Made by a program: the position numbers and the translations under genes. A DNA stretch of 15,772 nt from Phoronis ovalis (taxonomy: Eukaryota; Phoronida; Phoronidae). How positions within the stretch are numbered: position 1 is the first letter of the stretch; every line of letters begins with the position of its first letter. The DNA lies in assembly GCA_028565635.1 (NCBI GenBank), contig JAOXYB010026346.1, positions 1-15,772 of the forward strand, in the 5' to 3' direction. Shown in pieces: positions 8,391 through 15,772 of the stretch. The notes under the pieces are model-generated. The model was not told the origin of the DNA and ran no database searches. It worked only from the letters and a program-made list of their open reading frames with translations.

Positions 8391-8469
8391 TGTACAAACT
8401 ATATAAATGAAGGCAACTGAAATCATATCCACAGATTACCGCTTAAGTAATTATGGAAAATTTAACATG

Positions 8470-8590
8470 AGTTGACATTTCTCGTATTTATCAAATTTTT
8501 AGAGAATAGAATTTATAAAAAATATCTTAAGCTGACATTTCTCGTATGTGTCTAATTTTCGGTGATAGAATTTATAAAAAAATACTTCAA
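8470..8590. repeat. Two-copy tandem duplication, about 60 bp, in the Frizzled 3' flank
   Basis: 8470-8529 and 8530-8590 align with about 11 substitutions and one added A, by my own count close to 80% identity. Shared blocks are TGACATTTCTCGTAT and ATAGAATTTATAAAA. AACATG occurs just before the first copy and after the second, hinting that the repeated unit is slightly longer. If the proximal poly(A) signal is used, both copies are transcribed. Confidence 0.7.
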
Positions 8591-8799
8591 CATGTTTTCT
8601 ATATAAAATACTGAAATATAACTTGCATTTCTTTGACTAGGTTGACACAATAACCGTTTTACCGCTATGCTAAATTCTTCACTAAAAGACAGCTGTAACA
8701 GTATACAATTACAACAGAAATCAAGTATCTATGTCGCCATGGTTGTGTGGACAATAAAGCATAGCCCATAAATTATAAGTATCCTTTAAACCTGACAAT

Positions 8800-10518
8800 T
8801 TAAACTGCAATTTCATTGCCATTTTTACTGCGTTTTGATTTATCCCTGATTTGTTGAGCCCTGTTCTGGACAGGCTGATACTGTTGTTGTACCATTTTTC
8901 TTTCGGCATCCCTTTTGCGTGTCCTACAAATTCGATTAAAGAAATTTTTCCACGAGGATATTGTTTTTGTTGACCAAATCCACATACCGCTAGTAATTCC
9001 AACGACTAAAGACATAAAGATTTTGAGCATAAATATTTCGATATTAGGTCTATAATTTACATTTGGTTCATACCAAAGAGATCTGTTTGAATACTCGTAG
9101 AAATAACACGCTATCACACAAGTTGCAGGTACTGTATAGAGTACTGAAAATATCCCAATCCGTACCATTAAAACTTCAAGTTTGTCCGTTTTCATTCCAT
9201 CATTTCTCACATGATTTCTTACCCGAAATAAAGCAACAAATCCTGCTAGTAAAAATCCTGTTCCTAATAAAAGATATGCAGCAAGAGGCCCGATCACAAA
9301 CCCCATAAGGGAATCGTCACTTTGATTTCCGACGTAGCATAGTCCGGTAAGCTCGTCACCATCCACATTACGCATGACTAGTATCACAATGGTCTGAACT
9401 GCAGGCACGGACCATGCGCCTAAATGAAAATAACTACTGTGAAGTTGGATTGCTTCATGGCCCCACTTTAATCCAGCAGCCAAGAGCCATGTTAATGTTA
9501 AGATAACCCACCAAAGAGAACTTGCCGTGCTGAAGTAATAGAGTAGCAAGAACACTATGGCACAGTCTGTATTTTCAAGACCTTCTTGTATTAAAATTCT
9601 CTCACCACTTTGGCTGTCCGTATCACATGAAACCTGCGTTCGACCTGCAATAAGTCTAACGATATACGCAATACTATAAATGTTATAACACATGGACAGA
9701 AAAATAATGGGTCGTTCAGGATACTTGAATCTGCTTGCATCGATCAAAAACGTTAAGACGGTGAATAAAGTTGACACGAAACACAATCCAGCCCATATAC
9801 TCATCCAAATGTCTGCGAAATATTTGTTATCGCTTGTGAATATATCATCTTGATTACATTTCAATGCGCACCTCTCTGTTCTGTTTATGTAAAGGTAATT
9901 TTCCGAATTCCTAAAATGATTACAATCTTGATTTTTCACAGGGGACGGTGTTTTATCAACGTTGGTGTCCGGGTACTTGTTTTTTGGCCAAGAAACGTAC
10001 GTCGGTGGCCTTGGTGGAGGTTTACGAGTGGGAGGTTTTCTTATCGGTGGTTTGCCACCAGGCTCGGGCTCCGGTCCATCCATACACATATGGTCGGGAG
10101 TGTTCCGTGGCGGAAATTTGCTGCAGTTTAACAAAGATGGCCAGGGAAATCCAAATTCTTGTAAAACAGGTTGGCAGTCTGCTCTTACGTTTTCACACAT
10201 AGGTCTACACGGTCCAATTAAATCGTGCACTTTCACTGTACACATCGGTACGTATACAGAGCATAAGAAAAATTGGAGTTGACTAGAACACCCATATTGA
10301 AGTAATGGGGTGAATGTTTGTAATTGGAATAATGCGTCCGGTTGACTTTCGTGTCCAAGAAAGTTTGGCATCCCAGTAGTGTTATAGCCCAGCCCTTTAC
10401 ACATGTCAATAGTGATCGGTTCACAACTTCTTACAATGTCTCCTGAGGCTGATGACATTCTTAGTGCGACCACCAATACACATAAAATAAGCATGCCGTG
10501 TAATATATTCCAAGCCAT
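8800..10518 (-). CDS. fzd4: Frizzled-4-class Wnt receptor, single exon, 572 aa
   Basis: A cell-surface receptor for Wnt ligands that signals through Dishevelled. In order: signal peptide (about 1-25); Frizzled cysteine-rich domain with all ten cysteines (32, 40, 77, 86, 93, 104, 108, 115, 132, 145) and sequons at 45 and 131; Pro/Lys/Arg-rich linker (146-198); hinge cysteines 199, 217, 221; seven membrane spans (about 236-517); KTISSW (518-523), the KTxxxW Dishevelled motif; basic tail ending [32 protein letters not shown] and [12 protein letters not shown] point to class 4 rather than 9/10. The start is ATTATGG, with A at -3 and G at +4. The frame is uninterrupted, and its base composition is richer in G+C than the flanks. 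Human FZD4 is 537 residues from memory, so this one is somewhat longer, mainly in the linker and tail. Class 4 is very likely; Frizzled is certain. Confidence 0.97.
   Translation of the reverse strand: MAWNILHGMLILCVLVVALRMSSASGDIVRSCEPITIDMCKGLGYNTTGMPNFLGHESQPDALFQLQTFTPLLQYGCSSQLQFFLCSVYVPMCTVKVHDLIGPCRPMCENVRADCQPVLQEFGFPWPSLLNCSKFPPRNTPDHMCMDGPEPEPGGKPPIRKPPTRKPPPRPPTYVSWPKNKYPDTNVDKTPSPVKNQDCNHFRNSENYLYINRTERCALKCNQDDIFTSDNKYFADIWMSIWAGLCFVSTLFTVLTFLIDASRFKYPERPIIFLSMCYNIYSIAYIVRLIAGRTQVSCDTDSQSGERILIQEGLENTDCAIVFLLLYYFSTASSLWWVILTLTWLLAAGLKWGHEAIQLHSSYFHLGAWSVPAVQTIVILVMRNVDGDELTGLCYVGNQSDDSLMGFVIGPLAAYLLLGTGFLLAGFVALFRVRNHVRNDGMKTDKLEVLMVRIGIFSVLYTVPATCVIACYFYEYSNRSLWYEPNVNYRPNIEIFMLKIFMSLVVGITSGMWIWSTKTISSWKNFFNRICRTRKRDAERKMVQQQYQPVQNRAQQIRDKSKRSKNGNEIAV
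10000..10059 (-). other. Proline/basic repeat in the Frizzled linker
   Basis: Residues 154-173 contain [17 protein letters not shown], a threefold basic-PP repeat between the ligand-binding domain and the hinge. The DNA repeats with it (ARRCCWCC-like units on the minus strand). This linker is not conserved between Frizzled classes, and here it looks expanded by local duplication. Confidence 0.75.
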
Positions 10519-10620
10519 AATGTTGATTGTAAAATTCCACAGTCCATAAACTTTGTTAATATCTGATGATTTTATGATCGTAACACGTGACGGGGGTTAA
10601 CAGTTATTGTCAACTCTATT
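10519..10620 (-). promoter_or_regulatory. Frizzled 5' flank with E-box
   Basis: The stretch before the ATG has no convincing splice acceptor, so the 5' UTR may be continuous with the coding exon. A CACGTGAC E-box lies at 10584-10591. A CTTTGTT sequence that could serve as a TCF-type site lies at 10548-10554. I see no TATA box nearby. No start of transcription can be placed. Confidence 0.25.
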
Positions 10621-12549
10621 CCAACTACCGTTAACATAATATGCATGTTTTGTAAATGTTCAGAATGTCTAAGTAAATTTTTACTGAACATGACTAGATC
10701 CGTACACGTTCACGGTTAATTTTACACTGACCCGTGTACTCATTTAGTTGATGAAAATACTCCATGAAATGCAAACAAGCTCAAATATCCTGTCAGAGCA
10801 TTATCCAATCAGAGTACGTATTGATAGATTTAACTCCTCCCATTAAGAGAATGAAAGATACAGCTGTCAATATTCAGCTCATAAACCAACATCATGTTAA
10901 GCTTAATCTATTCTCTACAGCGGGAGTTTGATAGATGAATTAACATGTATTGTATTGTTAAGATATTCCGCGGGCAACGTCTTAAGCTCAGGGTCTTAAA
11001 GATGGACTGAAAGGCTAATAACCCAGTATTCTTTAATGAATACGATCAGAATGATGGGGAATGAAGGCTGGGACAACAGAAGAACAGCATTTAACAAATG
11101 ATTAATAAGGATAAGCCGCTGTGAGAGGTCTAGAGGACCTGTTAAACCTACTTAACGCATAAAAGAACCGCCTTTCGTTAAGAACCCTTAAACAGTTTTT
11201 CAAACTCTTTAATATTACACACGTGAATGAGCACATTAGCTCACTTTACTGGAATGACCCTGTCCTTTTGTATACAAGTTTTTGAATGTACAAGTGAAAA
11301 GTTAAGGTATTTAGGTCTAAAATTATAGTTAATGATGGCAATTGACTATAGATATTAAAGTAAATAAGGCTTTTGACGAAATGTATACATGTGTAATAGC
11401 TGTGTAATAGTTATGCTTCCAGCCACTATTGCTTTAAAAAATGTGAACACAGACTCCCAGACGCGGATTAAAATATGAGTAAAAATAGAAATATAAAAGC
11501 GTACAATGAAGCCTCACATTCATAAAGCTTTTTATTCGTATTTAAAAAATATTAAAAGGGATTATTTTCTTAAGCATTTTACATTACCCCAAACATATTA
11601 CCTCAAAAACAACTACAACGTAGGCGTAGCGCTATCTAAACCATGGAACTGTGTTATCCAAAATGATTTACAATAGCTGATTTTAGATTAAAAATAAAAG
11701 AATTCTTCTTATATGTTGCTAGGCATAATTTATATCACTAATCTGAGATACGTACATGATTTATCCGTTTAGCTGATTAAATTGTTAACAGATTATATCA
11801 CTTTCCCGTTGGCCAATAACTGCAACTATTCAACTGCGATTCCAATGTCATTCCCTGAAGGGTGATTTTTTTCCTCCATTTTTTGCGGATGAGAATTATT
11901 TTGAACCGACTTTTAACTGTAAACAAGAGTTTAAAACATTGTCTGGGATAATTTCAGTAATGTACAGAAAATAAAAATATGACACACCCCTAAATCAAAC
12001 CGAATCCACCACCGCAACTGATTATTAATGAGTGTTCCTTCTTTCGCAAATTTGTTTATAGTAATAACCGGAAACTAGTAATGTTCATATTGTATTCTCA
12101 TGTCGATCTATTATTTGTAACTAATAAAACAAAATTCCTTGAAAATAATAAGTCGAAAAATCAACTTTCCTTCTCAGTTTTAAGAAATGAATTTTACAAA
12201 AACTTGCTTCAAAAGAATACAAATTTAGTTTGTTCATTGCCGTCAGATGGCAGGTGTTACAGGAGATTGAACTCTCCTACTATTAGAGATACAAATATTG
12301 AAATCAGAGCCGGCTGCATTTTCTATCTTTGAAAGTAAGAACTTACAGTTTTGCATTGTATTTGACGAAATTGTCGGTAGTATTGAATAGCGACAAAGGC
12401 TGTAAACCTAGCATATATTGTAAGTTTATTTCATACAATTTTCCAGGTAGTTACTACTTACATCTTAGTACCTTACACCACTGAGACAAATCACGAGTTA
12501 AATCACAAAAATGACAACCAAACCAAAGCTAGAGTAGAGAGATGCATGG
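10621..12549. other. Upstream flank of Frizzled, nothing certain
   Basis: There is no gene I can support. A plus-strand 83-codon frame at 12081-12332 has no family likeness. It ends near short hairpins (GGAGA/TCTCC near 12262-12277, GTAAG/CTTAC at 12336-12347). E-boxes occur near 10861 (CAGCTG) and 11220 (CACGTG). Distal regulatory DNA for Frizzled is possible but not shown. Confidence 0.4.
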
Positions 12550-12583
12550 ATCAACACAGGGTGTTGATTCTGATCATGTCAGA
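12550..12583. other. Two adjacent perfect hairpins
   Basis: ATCAACAC pairs with GTGTTGAT (12550-12568, 3-base loop). Immediately after it, TCTGA pairs with TCAGA (12569-12583, 5-base loop). There is no following T run in the right place for a terminator, and no gene ends here. Confidence 0.5.
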
Positions 12584-13331
12584 TTCTTGGTATTGCCTAA
12601 TTACTATTAGCAAACGTTACATGTTTAATGTTATTTCTGTTTTGTATAGAAATGAGTCATCTTGAACTTCAGCTATGTCAGCCACTCATTTGAGGCTTGG
12701 ATTGTCTCTTATTTGATCAGCAAACATAGCCAATTCCAGATATTCCCAAGTTTCATAATGACCCATTCACAATCAGTCAGTGCCATGTTGACACCAGCCA
12801 ATGGCAGGATGTTCGGAATTTTTGGCTGCTGAACAGAAACTTGAATAGCTAAGAAGAAAGTGATGAAAACCCAGAGCGGAGGTAGGGAAGGCAAATAAAA
12901 GCAGTTAAGTTGGTAGGAAATAACTGGCAATTTTCAGAATAAAAAAGTAAAATATCACTGCTAAAAATGATTTGAATTTGGTTTAATTTGCTCCGATTTT
13001 TATGTTATAGCATGCTGACTGAATCTATACTAATATGTTACCTCTCTGAATAATTAAGATCCAAATATACTTTTAGTTGAATTAATTTCTAAGTGAATTT
13101 AGATCAATCTAAATCTGATCGTAAATTATGTGGCGTTTTCTTAGTTCACTCAGGTAGCACTGAATTTTAATCTTCTGCAAGTGTCACGTGATGAAAAATT
13201 GTCACCTGAAATAGGCCCGTTGCACTGAATAATTTGCAAATAGTTTTGTGTCGATTTGGACAGCTGTTAAACAGCGCTTGGTCATACTTTTTCTGGAAAT
13301 CAAAGACTAGCGTTTATCTCAAGGAATTGAT
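12584..13331. other. AT-rich non-coding stretch
   Basis: No gene is supported. A minus-strand frame at 12709-12930 (73 codons) has a hydrophobic centre but no recognisable family. A GTCACGTG E-box lies at 13183-13190, with a nearby echo, GTCACCTG, at about 13201. Confidence 0.45.
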
Positions 13332-13422
13332 TTTGTTTTGTCAAACATGATGGGTCTCTGGCTTATTGTGCATGGAAACAGGTAGCTGGAGCAAGTTCAA
13401 TTTGTTTTAGCAAACATAATGG
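13332..13422. repeat. Short local duplication, 22-bp unit 69 bases apart
   Basis: The units at 13332-13353 and 13401-13422 (TTTGTTTTxxCAAACATxATGG) match at 19 of 22 positions. The sequence between them does not repeat. Confidence 0.5.
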
Positions 13423-14105
13423 CAGCAATCAAAATTAAATTATTTGAGTATAGAATCCGTTTTCTTGAAAATGATATGGAGGCAATTATTCAAAATGTTT
13501 GATACTTACAGTTGCAGCATTTTTTCAATTTATGAATGATAGCAATCCAAAAATAATAAAAAGGAAAAAGTACACAATCCAAATTCAAAACTAATACGAA
13601 TCTACCTTCATAGATAACCGCTTCATATAAAAATGTGGAGCTAGTATCCGTGACTATGTAATTATATAACAATCATCTAACGCTTCAAACCATGAACTTT
13701 GTATTATATCTATATAACTAAGTAATGAGTATACTGTCTTAATTGAATACTGCTTTGTTCATTTTTTTAAATGCAGCTATGAATTACAAAAATTAGGGGG
13801 GGAAATGAAAATATAGCATACAGTAAACACAAAATGATCTGTTAGCTCACTGTTGTTCACCTTAATTTCAGCTTCGCAAAAATTTGGTGAGAATATGTAT
13901 GAAACTGAAATACTAAAGAAAGTGAAAAAAGCATTTTGACTCGTAATAATTACATCAATTTGTAAGGTATAATAAAATTTTTCAATGGAATAATAAATCG
14001 AGAAATGACAAAGTAAATTTAAAGGATTGCAAAAACATTACAAAAAATTAAACAAGATATATACATTGTTGTGCTCAATTACGATATGTAAAATAAAATA
14101 ATAGA
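13423..14105. other. AT-rich stretch with a possible 15-base microexon
   Basis: The stretch is mostly featureless. At 13872-13886 the 15 bases CTTCGCAAAAATTTG lie between a good acceptor (CACCTTAATTTCAG) and a fair donor (GTGAGA). They could be a microexon reading LRKNL, or chance. Confidence 0.25.
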
Positions 14106-14225
14106 ATGATAGAAATTCCTTTCAAACTTTATTTGCAGAAAACAGAGAAAAGCCAGCATACCATCACCACCACCTCAGCACCACTGAACACCAAGCTCAT
14201 CCCCTATAACAACAGAATCAAGTGA
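14106..14225 (+). CDS. Possible terminal exon or short frame, plus strand
   Basis: An ATG at 14106 opens 39 codons to TGA at 14223-14225. A strong acceptor, ACTTTATTTGCAG, ends at 14138 inside it, so the coding part may instead start at 14139 as a last exon, reading KTEKSQHTITTTSAPLNTK and onward. The segment is unusually rich in C and A and poor in G compared with the flanks. An AATAAA lies at 14645-14650, which would give a 3' UTR of about 0.42 kb. The opposite strand is also open here (14175-14297), and only one of the two, if either, need be real. Confidence 0.2.
   Translation: MIEIPFKLYLQKTEKSQHTITTTSAPLNTKLIPYNNRIK
14128..14133 (-). terminator. Minus-strand poly(A) signal after the acidic frame
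   Basis: Plus-strand TTTATT, 42 bases downstream of the minus-strand TGA. The same bases lie in the pyrimidine tract of the plus-strand acceptor at 14138, so the match may have either cause. Confidence 0.2.
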
Positions 14226-14297
14226 ATCAAGAACTCCTTCATCAACCAACTCCAGGATATTCAACCTTATTTCCATTTCAATATTATCACTTTCCAT
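14175..14297 (-). CDS. Possible short or terminal minus-strand frame, acidic (40 aa)
   Basis: An ATG at 14297 opens 40 codons to TGA at 14175-14177. The product begins MESDNIEMEIRLNILELV and continues with DEGVLDSLDSVVIGDEL. It is acidic, with regularly spaced leucines, and reads more like a folded-protein fragment than most chance frames here. A stop lies six codons upstream of the ATG, with only a weak acceptor between. A canonical AATAAA lies 42 bases beyond the stop (14128-14133 on the plus strand). No family is recognised. Confidence 0.25.
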   Translation of the reverse strand: MESDNIEMEIRLNILELVDEGVLDSLDSVVIGDELGVQWC

Positions 14298-15772
14298 ATC
14301 GGAATTCTTTCAATCAGCAGTAACACATTATTTCGTTATGCATACTTGTTCTGTGTTTATTCAGAAGTGTATGATTGCACATTTTTCTGCTTAAATTGCC
14401 TAATACAATATGCTGACAAAAATCATAGAACGTCGTTGAATATTTATAAGTTTGCAACCAGACTTTCTCTTTAGAGAATTGTAAATTTGATAATATTACA
14501 TATATTTGTTTTTGATGTTTTATTAATACGTTAAAGCTTTTGCGTTTTAATGTTATTTGCTACTGTTTAGTCTCCTTTTGAGACTCCTTTTTGTAACTGG
14601 ATTTAATTGTAATATCTCTTGTGGCCTTAAAAGGGACTTTTGAGAATAAACTGAATTGACAAATTAAAATTTGCCAGCAAAAGACTGGGGGGCAAATGCC
14701 TGCTAGGAATCATTTACTCATATTTAAATGCAATTAATTTTATATCATTATGTGTCCAAAATTCCAGTTTTATATATATAACGATTGTCATTACTAAAAA
14801 TAATTGGTTTATCTATAATTACTGTTATAAATGAAGAAATAACTGTAAAATTTATGAACTAACTTGTACATATTTTCTCTGAAAGTTGCATATCACTACA
14901 AACTTCCATTGTGCGAAATCTCCACTTTGTAGATGTAGCACTCGAAGATATGATCACATCTGTTTGTATTTATTTTTCATAGAACAATAACTGTTTCATT
15001 GCTGTGCAAATATTGCTGACTTAGGTAAAAAAGAGCATTTGTTTCTGATTACATGCAGATAGAAATAGGTAGGGTATGAACAAAGAAAAGTTTGGAAAAT
15101 AATTTTATGAGCCATGCAGCAAGATTCAGGGGGTTTAAACACAGATGTGCCACCATTATTATTATTAACTTGTGTCCTGGAAGCTGAGGCATATTTCTTA
15201 CTCTTTAGTGGCTTCTCAAGCTCTCCTGAATAGATTTCCATGAAAAAAACAAATTTGGATGTACCATTTTGTATGAAAAGAAACTTGCACCAGAAAAAAA
15301 TTAAAATAAGAGCAAGGATGCATATTTTGAAATTGTTATTCAATTAATTGAGAAATAAATCACGGTTTATGTATAAAATATTTTAATTTCGTAAAACTTG
15401 ATTTATTACTTTAATTGGTTGCAACTGGTAACATGAAATGGACTGGAGATTCTGTCTTTTAGATTCTTATCCTTGATCTGTTATTTTCTTTTTGGATATA
15501 TAGGTGTGCATTGTTTGTCATGTGTACTTCAGTGCACTTTAAGTTATTTAAGTATAACTTCAATCAAATTTAAAAGACATTGACATAGATCAATAGAATT
15601 AAGCAAAAAAATTAAAAGAAACATTAGGATCACATGATATTTTTGGTAAGATTAGGAAATTGGAAACATGTTGTATGCAGTGATTGCAATAATATTTTAA
15701 AGTTGGGGTCCCAGAATCTTTTGCACAGTCGCTGAATATATACCCAAAATTTCAAGTTGCTGTCATTTCACT
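14298..15772. other. AT-rich right end, no confident gene
   Basis: A plus-strand AATAAA lies at 14645-14650, shortly after a 6-bp hairpin, AGTCTC/GAGACT (14569-14585). A 14-bp palindrome, TTCTCTTTAGAGAA, lies near 14465. A minus-strand frame at 14996-15343 (115 codons) has no ATG at its beginning. An internal ATG starts MEIYSGELEKPLKSKKY, unrecognised. A short (ATT)n run lies near 15155. Confidence 0.4.
14818..14842 (+). repeat. Dispersed repeat, right copy (25-bp exact core)
   Basis: Exact match to 1543-1567, same orientation, with weaker likeness on both sides. See that entry for the comparison. Confidence 0.5.

Noticed and set aside
8721-9002. Minus-strand 93-codon frame overlapping the end of Frizzled in another phase
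   Set aside because: Shadow of the true reading frame, with no recognisable protein.
9962-10282. Plus-strand frame of 106 codons, with two more in 9850-10202, overlapping Frizzled
   Set aside because: They are antisense to the cysteine-rich domain and linker. The G+C content and repeated proline codons there keep the opposite strand open. No independent start context or family.
10561-10580. CTGATGA, the opening of a hammerhead ribozyme core, at about 10563
   Set aside because: No matching GAAA strand and no flanking helices. The same was true of the reversed copy near 5717.
12240-12350. Short stems suggesting a tRNA or tRNA-derived SINE
   Set aside because: No cloverleaf can be drawn and the A and B box consensus is missing.
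14996-15343. 115-codon minus-strand frame with a hydrophobic beginning
   Set aside because: Begins with TTG rather than ATG, contains A and T runs, and resembles nothing I know.

Overview
The window looks like animal nuclear DNA. It is strongly AT-rich and mostly non-coding, with eukaryotic splice and poly(A) signals and no sign of bacterial gene packing. Its only certain gene is a Frizzled receptor on the minus strand (8800-10518). The protein is closest to the Frizzled-4 class in both the cysteine-rich domain and the seven-helix core. The low G+C content, long spacers, foldback sequences and short diverged repeats would suit a lophotrochozoan such as a bivalve mollusc. That placement is an inference, because no species marker is present.

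Layout, left to right. Positions 1-79 read as the end of a plus-strand coding exon with a perfect GTAAGT donor. Positions 348-587 hold a small minus-strand open frame, preceded at 585-683 by YY1-, ETS-, NRF1- and E2F-like motifs that look like a housekeeping promoter firing leftward. From 700 to about 7300 lies AT-rich DNA with a possible short membrane peptide (1000-1176), a three-copy TAGTTATATTAGTCC-type motif, a foldback between 13-bp direct repeats (2782-2845), degenerate GGATCC-containing ~30-bp repeats (4272-4490), a G+C-richer island (4620-4870) and a near-perfect 33-bp inverted repeat (5533-5606). Exon-like segments at 7333-7479 and 7805-7842 have good splice sites. Their phases match each other and the exon at 1-79, so one plus-strand gene ending near 7890 is possible but unproven.

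Frizzled-4 follows, transcribed leftward and apparently intronless. Its 3' side holds a 60-bp tandem duplication (8470-8590) and AATAAA signals at 8385-8390 and 7910-7915. The second of these faces a plus-strand AATAAA at 7872-7877, which gives a tail-to-tail arrangement. The flank upstream of Frizzled (10519-12549) has no recognisable gene.

The right third (12.5-15.8 kb) is AT-rich. It has paired hairpins, a local duplication, and an exon-like island near 14.1-14.3 kb that is open on both strands, each with its own poly(A) signal. A 25-bp exact repeat links 1543-1567 with 14818-14842.

I see no tRNA, rRNA, CRISPR array, intact transposon or virus-derived gene. I also see no convincing new multi-gene system. 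The most interesting material is the unusual tail, linker and intracellular residue of the Frizzled, the compact promoter at 0.6 kb, and several foldbacks.
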